Assembly (NCBI GenBank): GCA_918026815.1
Contig: CAKJVC010000123.1
Location: forward strand, 372,001 to 436,000
DNA from: Chalara sp. BL73
Lineage: Eukaryota; Ascomycota; Leotiomycetes; Helotiales
DNA: 64,000 bases
Direction: 5' to 3'
Shown here: in pieces, positions 1 through 11,539 of the stretch
How positions within the stretch are numbered: position 1 is the stretch's first letter
How the letters are laid out: every line of letters begins with the position of its first letter
Translations under genes and position numbers: made by a program
Notes under the pieces: model-generated
Databases searched by the model: none
The model's input: only the letters and a program-made list of their open reading frames with translations
What the model was told of the DNA's origin: nothing

Positions 1-508
1 CAGGGACTGCGGCTGCACAATCGACTCAAGAAGACAACCTCGTTAGAAATGCTCACGACAATAAACTATACGATTAAATAGTTATCAATAGTACCTTCAG
101 GACCCAACCAGGGACTAGAATCTTAGTCACGGATGATAATGCAGCATTCTACGTTCTCTTGGTCTACCACTTGGCAGGAGTATTCACAGCGAAGGCCGTC
201 ATCAATATGCAAGCAAACACCACTTTCGTCTTCGAAACTTCAATATTATCTATCATGGCTACTTGCAATGCCAGATCCATCCTGAACCTCCTTTCCCCAG
301 CGCCATAGTGATGCTTGAGTCCGAGAAAGAAAAGCGCGTCCTGGTGTTCCCATCTGTCCCATTTGTGGTGTAAATACAAAAGTAGATACAGCCTCAACCA
401 ATTATATTTTCAAACAAGCTATGCGAGTCCGTCCTATTTTTTTGACCAAACATTGAATACATCCAAATTTTATGGCTTAACCGTGGCCCATCGAAACAAA
501 GCAAATGC
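1..508. other. gene-free stretch
   Basis: Only short overlapping reading frames with no recognisable motif. It lies 3' of the neighbouring minus-strand wall-protein gene and may hold its 3' UTR and terminator. Confidence 0.4.
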
Positions 509-1269
509 TTAGTTGAGAGTGAGAAGAGCAGCGAAGGCAAGGACAACCATGCCGAGGGGGGCGGCAATACCCGAAGCAGCCCCGCCTGGGTTTGTGGATG
601 GGGTAGAGGTTTGCGAGGAGCTGGATGAGGAGGTGGATGTGCCTAGATCGCATTAGTTTGGAAGGTCTCTAGCCGTTGAAGCACTAAGGATACATACCGG
701 TTCGGGATGAGGAGCTAGATGTTGTAGTAGTAGAGTTAGATGAAGTTGGGGCGGAGGTGGTTGTTGAATCTGTAGCCGAAGTAGATGGGCTTGAAGTGAC
801 GGAAGAGGTGCTAGTCCGGGACACAGTACCAGATGAAGAGGTGGACGACGAATCAGCACCGAAGAATTGGAACATGGCGCTGTAGTTGTCTACATCCGTG
901 CCATCCTGGATTCTGAAAGCATAGTTGTCAGATGGAAGTGTGGCAGGAGGAGTCCAGGTGTAAGATCCCGATGGGAAAGTTCCGCCAGCTAAGTATTGCA
1001 TGTTAGCAGGGTGCTATCGGAATTGGGACTTTGTCTGCAATATCGGGCGGGGTGTACGCACTAACAAGGACCTCATAGTCCTCGAGGTTGTTTGCGTCGA
1101 GTCCATGCTTGAGAGTGATGGTGACTGGTCCCGTAGCATCGCCCCAAGTGATGGTGTAAGGGGTGCCAGCTGTGATGCCGCTAACGACGGTGTTGGTGAT
1201 GTTGATTCTGGCGCTGACGCTGCCGATGAGGGCAGCTGCTGCAACAAGAAGGCTAGAGGCGAACTTCAT
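509..1269 (-). CDS. GPI-anchored cell-wall protein with Kre9/Knh1-like N-terminal domain
   Basis: Predicted extracellular, wall- or membrane-attached protein. Exons on the minus strand are 1269-1062, 988-698 and 642-509 (633 nt, 210 aa). The first intron has donor GTGCGT and acceptor TTAG; the second has donor GTATGT and acceptor CTAG. Residues 1-20 form a signal peptide (MKFASSLLVAAAALIGSVSA). A Kre9/Knh1-like beta-sandwich follows (ITAGTPYTITWGDATGPVTI ... SYTWTPPATLPSDNYAFRIQ). Then comes a Ser/Thr-rich stalk of about 70 residues and a C-terminal hydrophobic tail (MVVLAFAALLTLN) preceded by small residues, as expected for GPI attachment. The family is linked to beta-1,6-glucan assembly in yeast; filamentous members are mostly uncharacterised. 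A second, divergent family member starts at 3276. Confidence 0.88.
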
Positions 1270-2840
1270 TTTGAAAATAGGGTAATATTTTTCTACGCAA
1301 GAGAAAACCTCGTGTTAGTGGTTTGGTCCTTTTGATCGTAATACGAGGACGCGATGTGACACGCGCCGGAAGAGGTGAAGATGGAACTTACATGTAACGA
1401 AGATGATGGTGGTGGTTGTATAAACGAAGGTAGTGAAGGACGATTACTTCAATGGAGAGAATATATATATATTATTAATGTATGATATGGACAGTTGATC
1501 TGTTGAAAGAGAGAAAAAACAAGAGAAACGGGGATGGGAAGCCAATATGTAAAAAGCGATGGGATGCCTAAGGGGGGAGGCGTTGGCTTTCAGGCCATTC
1601 AGGCCATCAAATTGACGCCGAGAACGCCATGATCGCGAAATGGGGACGCCGCCGACTCCATTAGGCTTAACCCTACAGGCTAAGCCGGGGGTTAAACAGG
1701 GCCTGGATAGGGCCTGAACCATGGCAATCTGATGGATACGGGGTAGCAACAGGGAAGAGGATACTGAGCTATTTAAAAAAAACACCGAAAGCTCAATTTC
1801 CCTGGTTACTATGTCGTCAACTTCAAAAAGCTGACATGACCAGCAAACAGAGGGGAACCTGAATGTGTTCACCGAGTAGCATCTTCGTATATTTCTACTT
1901 ACCATCCAGCGTGAGAACAGTATGCGCGTTGAAATCTCGAACCTCACAATACTCTAGTGTACACACTATGTCGTGCTATTCTCATTTCCGTGCGACAGAG
2001 GGCTGACGCTCACCTCTCGGCATCCAGGACTCCCCCTTACCAGGAGATTGCAAAGTCGGACCAGCAAAACTCTCGTCTAACTTATCACGTGGAGAACCTC
2101 ACCAAGCGGCGGAAAACACCATAAAAGCACTGGAAAGTTCCCCACTGGCTTTATCGCCACAAAGTTGGGTGTGGTCTCCATATCAAGCGCGCCTGGTCAA
2201 GGTCGGTATGGTCATTGGTATTTTCTCGACCGAAATATATGGCTGTATTGTCTTGGTTCATTCATGTGTGTTTTTTCCTTCTCGTTCGTTGTCCGTGACT
2301 GAATTCAAAGCTACTGTAGAGCAATCAAGTCGAGTTGTCTATACGTGTTACCACTTGATTGATGACTGTGGCAACTGTGGCTCAAATGTCATTCGACATT
2401 CGAGCATGGGCGTCTCATCCACCCGTCCGTAAAGCAATTTAGGTGATGGATCATGTCAAGAATGCCGCTCAGTGTAAAACGGTACAAGCTGAAGCTGAAG
2501 TTCTCTTCAACAAGGAGGAAGAACTTGCGAGCTGATAGAATGGGCAGACTCTACGTCTAACTCTAGAATCTTGCTGAGTGGATAAACTCTTACATGGGCG
2601 AAAAGGAGCTGCTCTCAACATTGTGAAAGCTTGATGGAAGAAGGGTTCTGAGTCACCATGCCTTGTCGTCATCGCTGGATTTTTATTGACTCTTTAAGCC
2701 AATTGTTCAGCCACTTCTGTTGGCCCATCAGAAGCCCCCAACGGCTCCTGCAGATCAATTGGTACCTGCATTTCTGTATCTCCAACATGACTTGGCACTC
2801 ATTATTCGCAAGTCTGGCGCCAACTTTTCTTTCCTTCCTC

Positions 2841-2875
<35 letters not shown>

Positions 2876-3275
2876 TTTATATATATATATATATAATTAA
2901 TGGATGTACCGCCTCTCTATTCATACCTGCAATGCTTTCATCTTCAAGCTGTCGAAACCGTTGCTAGTGGCGACTGAAGGAGACCGGTCTCGGGCCATGC
3001 TCTAGATGCAGAATTGAACGCCTAATAACCTTTTGGTGAATCTGTTCGCGTCAAGATAGTTACAATTTAGACTTCAACCATGTAGTTACCGAATCAACCC
3101 TTGTCTCTAGAAAATGGAATTGTTCAAAATTACCATAGCAGTTTGACAAAATATAGGGCTCACATTCACTCTTAAACAATCCATAGATTGATATTCTGCG
3201 CTGCTTGCTCAACGAAGCCTCGTCGATATAACCCTATCTAGTTTTACATAGCCAATCCAAAACTCCAGAGACACA
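1270..3275. other. long divergent intergenic region
   Basis: Shared upstream region of two divergently transcribed Kre9-like genes. It contains AT microsatellite at 1461-1475, a TCACGTGG-type E-box near 2085-2092, and the poly-T/poly-A/(TA)n block listed separately. An open frame at 1444-1947 on the minus strand has no recognisable domain. Confidence 0.5.
2842..2897. repeat. T-run / A-run / (TA)n low-complexity block
   Basis: About 11 T are followed by about 20 A, five T and a run of about ten TA dinucleotides. It is a likely nucleosome-poor spacer element. No coding potential. Confidence 0.9.
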
Positions 3276-3984
3276 ATGTTACCCAGCGCTCTGTTGAGCT
3301 GCGCCCTTTTCACAGCTTTCGCATGCGCACAAAATCCATTCTCCTTCGCCACCCTTCCTCAATCAATTCCGGTCGGTCAGCAGTTCAACATAACATGGAT
3401 CCCTACGACCGGCGCCACAGATACTATCACATTAGTTCTGCGACGAGGAAATCCATTGCTATTGGATACTGTTGGAATTATTGCTGGTAAGTCTTCATTT
3501 ACTTTGGGGCTATAAACCGTAAGACTAAATATGGCCGGTAGCAAGTCTTCCAAATACGGGCTTCTACCTTTGGACGCCGTCATCCTGGCTCATTAATGGT
3601 TCTCAATACGCCCTCGAGATCATCAGTGAGAACAATACAGGAATAAGAAATTATTCCGGTCAATTCGCTATTTCGTCGCCAAACACCGCCATACCCACAT
3701 CTACTCCCTCTGCTACGCCTTCCGTACCAAGTTCGTCATCTTTATCCTCTGAATCCTTAGCATCTTTTCTTTTCGTAACTTCAGCATCAACTTCTCAAAG
3801 CTCAGTATTGACAACAGAATCTCCAGTCGTACGCACCTCAACGAAAACAGCAACACGGACCACTAAATCAGCAGTGGCAACAACGACTGTGAGTTCTTCT
3901 CAGACCGAGACCGGATCAGGAAGTATGAGCAAGGTTAGCAGTGCATTGCTGATTGTTTTGGCGTGGATGGTGATTACGATGTGA
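3276..3984 (+). CDS. second Kre9/Knh1-like Ser/Thr-rich GPI protein
   Basis: Exons 3276-3486 and 3542-3984 give 654 nt (217 aa); the intron is GTAAGT...GTAG. The order is: signal peptide (residues 1-18, ending AFACA); an N-terminal domain with the family pattern (IPVGQQFNITWIPTTGATDT, then GFYLWTPSSWLINGSQYALE); a Ser/Thr-rich stalk of about 110 residues; and a C-terminal hydrophobic segment (SSALLIVLAWMVITM-like) that fits GPI attachment. The role is inferred to be in or at the cell wall. It is a divergent relative of the protein at 509-1269, facing away from it across about 2 kb. Confidence 0.85.
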
Positions 3985-4702
3985 GCTTTCATTTAATAGA
4001 TCGGAGTTAAGGACCTGGAAGCGTTGGATAAAGGGAATCTGCATCATGTACAGGAGTTATGGTTTCCCAGCGTTATATTTGGTTACGACCGAGGAGTTGC
4101 AATTATTATGCCCTGCTAATATGTTGCATAAGAGAAGACTTATCCTAAGAAAATAAAGCCCAAATCACAGTATCGTAATGTTATTCAGAACCGAGGTAAG
4201 CAATATGAGATCTCAGAACTATATTTGTATAGATTGCCTGTTTATACCAATGATATATCTTTTTCCTTGTTCTGGACAATGTTTGAGTATATCGTTACAG
4301 GGTAATCCGCTTCCCCGCCCCACCTCTCGTTGCATTTGCCCTCCCATCCAAACCATCTCGCCACAGAACACAAATGCTCAAGAACTTTACTGTCTGAACT
4401 CACAAGGTAAGCATGAAAGTCAATTAAACGGTTCTCTACATCGCAGATACCAAAAGAAGAAGTTCAATTGATCAAAATTTCGTAGTGTGTTCCTAAGAAG
4501 CGGGATCCGCCGCTTTCAGCCGTCCTCCTATCTTCTATAAACATCACCATCTCCATCGCTTTCATCTTCTACTCTCTTTCTCCTCTCTTTCCCCTCTCTC
4601 TACTTTCATTTCCTCCGTCTACACTTGATGCCAACAGTTGCATAAAAACGGCGCGCATAGAAAGACACACTTGGCCAGCGACACAACAGGCCATCACTCA
4701 CC
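3985..4702. other. intergenic region
   Basis: No gene recognised. The last 100 bases are strongly pyrimidine-rich; see the promoter entry. Confidence 0.5.
4521..4622 (+). promoter_or_regulatory. CT-rich promoter tract of the cytidine deaminase gene
   Basis: About 100 bases of almost pure C/T (repeats of ctctctttctcc type) end about 80 bases upstream of the start codon. Such tracts typically sit at transcription starts of expressed fungal genes. The functional assignment is inference. Confidence 0.45.
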
Positions 4703-5383
4703 ATGGCTTCTCCTCCGATCATCTCATCAAAAGATCAATCCGCGGTGGCAGACGCCTGCAAGACATTCTCTCTCACGATATCGCAATTCGGCGATCTCCT
4801 CCAACGCGCATCAGCCGCAAAAGCCACTGCTTACTGTCCTTACTCTCAATTCCGCGTCGGAGCCACGATCTTAACAAACAAAGGAGGGTACGTGGATGGG
4901 GCAAATGTAGAAAACGCATCCTATCCGGTGGGAACATGTGCGGAACGGGTGGCTTTCGGGAAGGCTATCACGGAGGGACATAGAGGGTTCAAGGCACTAG
5001 CTGTTGCCACAGATATCAGTCCGCCGGCGAGCCCGTGTGGGATGTGTAGGCAATTGTGAGTGAGACCTCATGTGCGGAACGGCGAAAGAATAGTTGGCCG
5101 TCGCGCATGTGGCTTAATATAGAGTAGAGAGAGAGTCTTGCGCGGCTAATAAAAAAAAGCTAACGAAGGGATGAACAGCATTCGGGAGTTCTGCGACCCG
5201 GACACTCCGATTTTCATGTTTGACAAGGATGAGAACTTTGTAGTTCTACGGCTGGAGCAGGTAGTAATCTTATTTCCTCCAGATATAATACAGCTAAGGT
5301 ATTCATAGCTTTTGCCAATGTCCTTCGGACCGGATGCTCTTCCGCCCCCTGGCACGAACCCGGATTCTGGTTATAAGGCTTGA
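4703..5383 (+). CDS. cytidine deaminase
   Basis: Zinc enzyme that deaminates cytidine and deoxycytidine to uridine and deoxyuridine in pyrimidine salvage; cytosolic. Exons 4703-5055, 5179-5260 and 5309-5383 give 510 nt (169 aa), close to the usual size of tetrameric CDAs. The catalytic signature is complete: substrate loop with Asn69 and Glu70 (NVENASYP), Cys79-Ala-Glu81 (zinc ligand and proton shuttle) and Pro111-Cys112-x-x-Cys115 (the other two zinc ligands). The last exon encodes LLPMSFGPDALPPPGTNPDS, the normal fungal C-terminus. Donors are GTGAGT and GTAGTA; the second intron has a GCTAAG branch site. A start two codons or more downstream is possible but not needed. Confidence 0.95.
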
Positions 5384-6534
5384 TTTGGGTGTGGAGGGAC
5401 TCTAGGAAGGTCAAGGATTCGCGACTACCCATATAGAGGGGCCGCAGAATCAGGGACCGCTCCCAGATGTTCAACAAGCGTTTGTACAGTGGTGGACTGG
5501 CATGCTCGATACCATGGGCGTGGTTGTGGTTGTCTCACTTTGCAGCTACATATTATTGCATGCTAGAAGCATACATGAAAAGACCGAGATGTGTGTTTAC
5601 CTGGAGCTGCAGCATGCGATCCAAGGCTATGGAATATATCTCGAAAGCCAAACTGCGAGCCAGACCCCAGGGTATACTATGTTACACTGCTTTCAACACC
5701 AGCCTCAATATGCGAATTCATAGCCTTGGTGTGGTTATAATCCTCGGCCGATTTAATGTTCCGGGACATTTTCCACCTTTCAACTTCCTTCTAGCACCAT
5801 TATTCTCTTCAATATCAAGTGATATTTTCTTTTTACAGGGGATAGCATTTGTGTTCAGCCACAAGCGGAGGGCGTGCTCGGCTTAAACGCCTAAAAACGT
5901 TGATCGTGCAGATTTCCTGGATGCGCGAATCAGTGTTGGCGGAGAAACATTAATGGAGTCCCACTGGCCGTTGTACTGGATACTTATGATTATTCTCCGC
6001 TTCCTCAAATCGTCACACAACGTCGCACGATACCTGGCTGGCAATAAGCTGTTGCTCGCACGAGGATGTCAGATGTTGTGTGCAAAATGATATCCCAAGC
6101 TATAGGAGCAGGTGCATATATATCCAATGTCAGTGAGCTTCGGCTGCATGCGTTAAACAGCTTCCTCTTGACCAACTAAAACACATTTTCTGTATCTCAC
6201 AATTTAACTTTGGAGATCTACTGATCAATTCGGCCCTAACCCCGCTTTCCCCCAGGTCCTGTAAGTGGAGAGAGGTTCCTTTGCAAGCGATGGAGATTCC
6301 TGCAGCAGGGCAATATGCTTTCACACCTTCAATCCGTGTGCTTCATGCCCGAGGTTACTACCAAGGTCATCGCGTATAGTTGAACCTGGGGTGAGCTTCA
6401 CGATAGCTAGAGCCCTGGTCTATAGCTCACCGTGAACATATAAGTGCATAAGAGCCGCCTACGCGTCTTGAAGCTTCTTATCCTTCTATATTCTCTCAGC
6501 TAAAGGTTTGTGAGGTCATTGCCTAGAAGCGGCA
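5384..6534. other. intergenic region
   Basis: Several open frames of 60-140 codons, none with recognisable motifs. Nothing is supported here beyond flanking UTR. Confidence 0.45.
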
Positions 6535-8317
6535 ATGGGGCTACCTACTTTCCCAAAGACCTATAACACGTACTTTGTAGCGTTTATCGCTACAATTGGT
6601 GGCACGCTGCAAGCTGTCCTTCTTACCTGTGATTGTGCGGGAGCTAATAGTCGTCCAGGTTCGGTTTCGATATTTCTGTAAGTATTTCTCGGGCAATGAA
6701 CCAACTCACGAGGCATTGGCTCTTTGGGGATGTCTCCAAGAGAAGCTTCAACCCCAGTCTTACCTTTGACGACTTCTGCCTCCTAACTAACCTTGCGATG
6801 TCTTATAGGCCATGTCTGCAATCGTCGGCACAGACCGATACATCGAATACTCCAATAATCCACACGGCATCATCCAAGGAGCCATCGGATCCTCACTCGC
6901 AGCCGGCTCGTCGTTGGCTCACAATGGCAGGACCCATCTCTGATAAATTTGGGCGTCGTGATAGTATCTTCGTTGCCTGTATCTGGTGGCTCGTGGGAAC
7001 TGCGATCCAGGTCGCTCGCAAAGACTACGGGCAGCTCATCGCCGGCCGTATCCTCAATGGTGTCTGCATCGGTATCACGAGTTCTCAGGTCCCCGTGTAC
7101 CTAGCAGAGATTGCGAAACATGACAAGAGAGGCTCCATCATTATGATTCAGCAGCTTGCCATTGAGTAGGGTATCTTCATCATGTTCATGTGCGGCTATA
7201 GATCCTCCTTCATTCCTGGAACTGCGAGCTTTAGAACCGCATGGGGATTGTAGTTCGTTCCAGCATTTTTCTTGATGATAGGGCTGCCATTCCTTCCTAG
7301 AAGTCCCCGATGGTTAGCCAAGGTCACGGAATGAGGAGGGTCTCACGATGCTGGCGAAAATTCAGGCGAAAGGAGATGTGAATGATCCGCTTGTTGTAGC
7401 GGAGCGCGAGTCCCGCGGGATGCCTTAGCTTCAAGAAGTTCGTGTATAATGGCATGTGGAAGAAGACTTTAGCCAGTTGCTCCGTGCAGTATATTCCCCC
7501 TAAACTTGAGGCCATAAAAATAAGTGAAGTTAACAAGTAAATAGAGCATGGCAGCAACTCTCTGGTGCCAATGTCATGACCTACTACGTGGTTTATGTCT
7601 TCCAAATGGCTGGTCTTACCGGAAACATCAACCCTATCTCGTCTGCCGTCCAATATGCCCTCTTTATCATCTTCACATCAGTCGTCTTCTTACTCATTGA
7701 TAAAACCGATCGTCGTCCTCTACTCATCTACAGTGCCATTGGAATAGGTATATGCCAATTCGCCGTCGGTGGCGTCTTAGGCAGCTACGGCATTCTCGTT
7801 CCAGGAGGTGTTGGCAACCCACCAAACAAGAACGTCATCATCAAGGTTGAGGGCCATCCCGCCCATACCGTTATCGCGTTCAGCTACCTGCTTATCATCG
7901 TATACGCCTTAACCCTCGCACCCGTCGCCTGGGTGTACGCAGCCGAAGTCTGGTCCCTGGAGACTCGCGCAACAGGTATGTCCCTCGCCGCCGTCGCAAA
8001 CTGGCTCTTCAACTTTGCGCTTGGGCTCTCTGTGCCGCCGGCCTTCCTAAACATCACCTATAAGACCTTCATCATTTTCGGCGTCCTGTGTTTCGGGGCC
8101 GCTATCCAGGCCCTTTTTCACCTATCCCGAGACGTGCGGGAAGACCCTTGAGGAGATCGAGCTGCTCTTTAGCAAGGGCGGTCCGCATGCCTGGAAGACC
8201 AAGCCCGGTGGATCAAGACTCGATGCCGAGATCCAAGCCGTTATTGACCGGGAGCGCGGCGTCAAGTCCGACGCCCCATTGGTGGAGTTGAACGGGGATG
8301 AGAAGAAGGCGAGGTGA
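6535..8317 (+). pseudogene. decayed MFS sugar porter (hexose/quinate transporter type)
   Basis: Homology to fungal sugar porters is clear across the whole length: TYNTYFVAFIATIGGTLFGF-type TM1, KFGRRDSIFVACIWWLVGTA, VPVYLAEIAKHDKRGSIIMI, SPRWLA, WQQLSGANVMTYYVVYVFQM, WVYAAEVWSLETRATG and a C-terminal PETCGKTLEEIELLF motif. The frame is broken by a shift near 6905, TAG at 7167 (expected Trp), TAG at 7251 (expected Gln), shifts or small losses near 7325 and 7420, and a shift near 8115. Introns are still recognisable at 6609-6658 (GC-AG), 6678-6808 and 7489-7544. Both TAG codons fit CpA-to-TpA changes. Intact members import hexoses or related sugars across the plasma membrane; this copy should not. 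Confidence 0.85.
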
Positions 8318-8663
8318 ACGGAGAGCATGTTGAGAAGCATCCCGTTGTGAACAAGGAGGAGCTCTAGAGCGGAGAGCACGTGGTTTGCGGCGGGAGCGGC
8401 GGGAGCGGTGGCGGAACTTTGGACTGGAGATAGATACCCTTTCGTTTTACTAGATGATCTCCAGCAAGATAGATACAAATTACATTTTTCACGTTCTTGA
8501 TTCTCGGTTCTTTCTACCCTAATCGCATGTCTCCCTCCTTCCCTCGCTCAACTCCAATCCATCGTCAATCGAATAAACAGTGCTCTCTCTAACAATATCG
8601 GCCTCGCCAACAACGGCTTGTCCCATCACCATAACTCCCTCGCACGCGGCTCAACCATTAGAC

Positions 8664-8699
<36 letters not shown>

Positions 8700-9666
8700 A
8701 AAGGGAGAGCGAGAGAAAAAGAAAAAGAGAGACGTGGCAATGCATATCGCCCTCTCACCCCCCAAAAATTCCCACCACTCGCCTCGCGCCACTTAAAACA
8801 GCGAGTCGCACGAAACCAGATCCTGCGATCCCGTTGGCGAGCGAGCACCTGAGCATGCGCCAGTCGCCTATGTTGACCAGATGGGTGTCTTCGTACATTT
8901 TTTTGGGCTGCGCGCACATGCGGGGCGGGGTTGTGTGCATGTTTTAGCCGGGCGCTGACCGTGCAGGTATCGGTTGGCTTGTCATGAGCTCTTTGCTTAT
9001 GTACGAAGGGTACGTATGTACGGGTGCAGATATACGTATTGGGTGGCGGGCCTTGTGTGTGTAGGTAAGCGGGAATATGATGGATTTATGTATGTCAGAC
9101 TGTTCTTGGTGATTAGGGCCATCTGGGAATGTCGAGATGGGGTGATTTTCGAGCTGGTGGATGTTGGATCCAAGGTATAAGGATGTTTGGTAAGTATGGA
9201 ATTGGTTGCACCTGGTTTGGGATAGTTGATCATTGGAGGACCAGCCTCTAGCTGAACTGCTCGAATCATATAGTGAGGGCTTGGGGTGGAGATGGGTCCT
9301 TCCGTGATTTTGTGGAAAGTCTGAAATATGGAACATTTAAACATATACGCGGGCTGTAATATCTAGTAGGAAATATGTAATACCATGTAACATATCTCTA
9401 GGCTTGTAAAAAACACTTGTGTAACCATCCTTCCAAGCTTTTGTAGCTTATACTTATGCTTCAGTCTGGAAACTCAGAGCTTGCTCAGATCTTAAAGTGA
9501 CGGTTCTATGGGCTGATAATGAACGAAGAGATCGCTTAGGGACTATGACACCATTCCCTGACATCATGACGAACTGGCCCCGAGAGAATCCATCTATATC
9601 GGAACAGCCAGGGGGTTCATAACACTAAGCACGTCAGAGGATAGGACGTTCATCAGATTTCAAGGC
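8318..9666. other. intergenic region with poly-C tract
   Basis: No gene recognised. Short frames around 8580-8950 arise from the C33 tract and are not credible. Confidence 0.5.
8665..8697 (+). repeat. C33 homopolymer tract followed by A5
   Basis: A run of 33 cytosines ends in AAAAA. It is the longest of several C-runs in the window that end in an A-run. Confidence 0.95.
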
Positions 9667-10930
9667 TTACCTCGTCCCGCCGTCCACTATTATGTTTGCG
9701 CCGGTCACGTAACTACTAAATCCACTAGCTAAGAAGCCTGCAACACGGCCAACTTCGATTGGCAAACCAGCACGCTCCAGTCCAATGTCTCTCTGTTGGG
9801 TCTGGCAAGTATTAGCTTGATACAAACAGTGGCTGGTTGGAATCAATACCTCTTTTGACTGCAAACTTGCGGGAGGAAACTGAGATGTCATCCCACGCAT
9901 ATCGAACTAGGAAATTTGTAAATAGCCGAATCAAGGGAGTGAAAGAGCCCATACTCCCTGTAGATCAATCCCAACGTCAATCTGACCCGGCGAGATGCAA
10001 TTGATTCTCACCCCACTTCCTATAATGGGCTATCATCTATATGTTCAATTGTCATCCACGAAAAAAAATACCTTTGAGTACGGCGACCCCAGCTCGCACA
10101 ACACCTAGAGCAGCGTGCGAGCTCATGGTATAACATGGTCCCCAGCAACCTTTCCCGTCGCATTAGAGTTTTTACACAATTGTTACACCTGCTCCGAACC
10201 TACCTCCATATGTGCTCGCCACTGAACTAACCACAATAATACTTCCATATTTCTGGTCTTTTGGAGCCGCATTCGGGTAAGACTGTTTGGAGGTCATCTT
10301 TCCCATTGCTGGAGGCGCATACTTCAGTGCAAAGAAGGGTGCCATGGAATTTGCCTCGAAGCATTTCTGCAGATCCGCCGGAGTCGTTGCTTCGAGTGAA
10401 GGGGGGCCTAGAATCCCAGACGAGCAAACCCAAACATCAAGCCGTCCCCAGGAGTTCAGCACGTCATCTATCAACCCCAACGTTTCATCCTCTTTTGCTA
10501 TGTTGAACGGATACCCAATGATCTTAGCGTTCGGAGAGTCTTGTGCTACTTCCCCAATCAGGGTATCGTATGCTGAACTCGTTCCCTTGTCACATGCTGC
10601 GGGAAGTCAGATGCTGAGCCTCTAGAATCTGCGAATCGTCCTGATATAGAAATACCGTATATACAAGCAGCGCCGTGGGCTAAACAAGTCAGTTGGAAGA
10701 TCCTAAAGCAGTAAATGTCCAAAAAAAAAAAACACTGCAGAACGGACAACTCACCAGCTAACTCTTTGATAATGGCCTGTCCAACTGGCTGCTGTGCACC
10801 AGTCACAACACACACAAATCCGTACTGTCTGACTGTCAATTGCGAACCACCTACGCACAGCCACTCGACTTACAAGCTTTCCATCTGCACGATACGGACT
10901 GAAATGGTCGGTATTCATAGTGCCCGCCAT
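9667..10930 (-). CDS. short-chain dehydrogenase/reductase with degenerate active site
   Basis: Eight exons (10930-10874, 10824-10755, 10679-10656, 10596-10204, 10149-10072, 10019-9955, 9906-9850, 9801-9667) sum to 879 nt and encode 292 aa without a stop, so the gene looks functional. The Rossmann glycine motif is TGAQQPVG (residues 27-34), with Pro where most family members have Gly. The active-site Ser lies at 174/175 (IIVVSSVAS) and Tyr at 188, but the lysine of YxxxK is Ser192 (CYTMSSHAALG). SPGQID and the C-terminal YVTGANIIVDGGTR are typical of classical SDRs. The substrate cannot be named. With Lys missing it may bind cofactor without normal catalysis, or belong to a divergent fungal subfamily. 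An upstream ATG at 10972 is possible but lacks SDR character; ATG 10918 is an alternative. Confidence 0.85.
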
Positions 10931-11539
10931 CGCAACGAGAGTAATGAAAAGGTAGTTATCTAAAAAGAACAATATATATGAAGAGAAACAAACTTAGCTT
11001 CGAAAAAGAAATACCAATGGCTCCTCAAAAAGCCAGAAGAGTATTGCAAGTGGCACGGAGATCTCCAATTGAGATTCTATGACTTCGAAAGTAATCATTC
11101 ATACCCTATTGGCTGCATGTTAATGGGTGAGGAGAAGATTGCTCTTCGTACGTCTTTCTCCACGGCCCCCGGCCGATCAAAGCTTTGATATTGATAAGAG
11201 CGCCAAGACTCATTCCACGCGTGATAGGCGTTAAATCCTCTTTCGGCGTTAAGCATCTCTCTGTCTTATGAAATGCTTTCATTCGACATTTTCGTGTATC
11301 CATCAGCGATGTGTTGTCCAAGCTGACATGAAGTGAGTTTTCTGAGGTATGCACTCTCTTCTATGCTATGCATTGGTATACTGTTCTGCAGAGATGGCTG
11401 GCATCCAGAAACTAGGTCCTGCAATTTGGAGATTTTGCGAATAGCTTCAAATGCTATTATAATTTATATAATCAAACCTGTCTAAGAGATTCGGAAATAC
11501 CAACCCATCTACGCGCCAAATCGAGCAGATCAGCAATCC
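10931..11539. other. intergenic region
   Basis: Upstream region of the SDR gene and 5' flank of the decayed gene that follows. No feature is supported. Confidence 0.4.

Noticed and set aside
1444..1947. 167-codon minus-strand frame
   Set aside because: No motif, no splice context, composition unlike the coding exons; likely chance.
5467..5886. 139-codon plus-strand frame after the cytidine deaminase
   Set aside because: No recognisable domain; overlaps alternative frames of equal length.
8580..8947. Proline-repeat frames on the plus strand and glycine-repeat frame on the minus strand
   Set aside because: Produced by the C33 tract being open in all frames.
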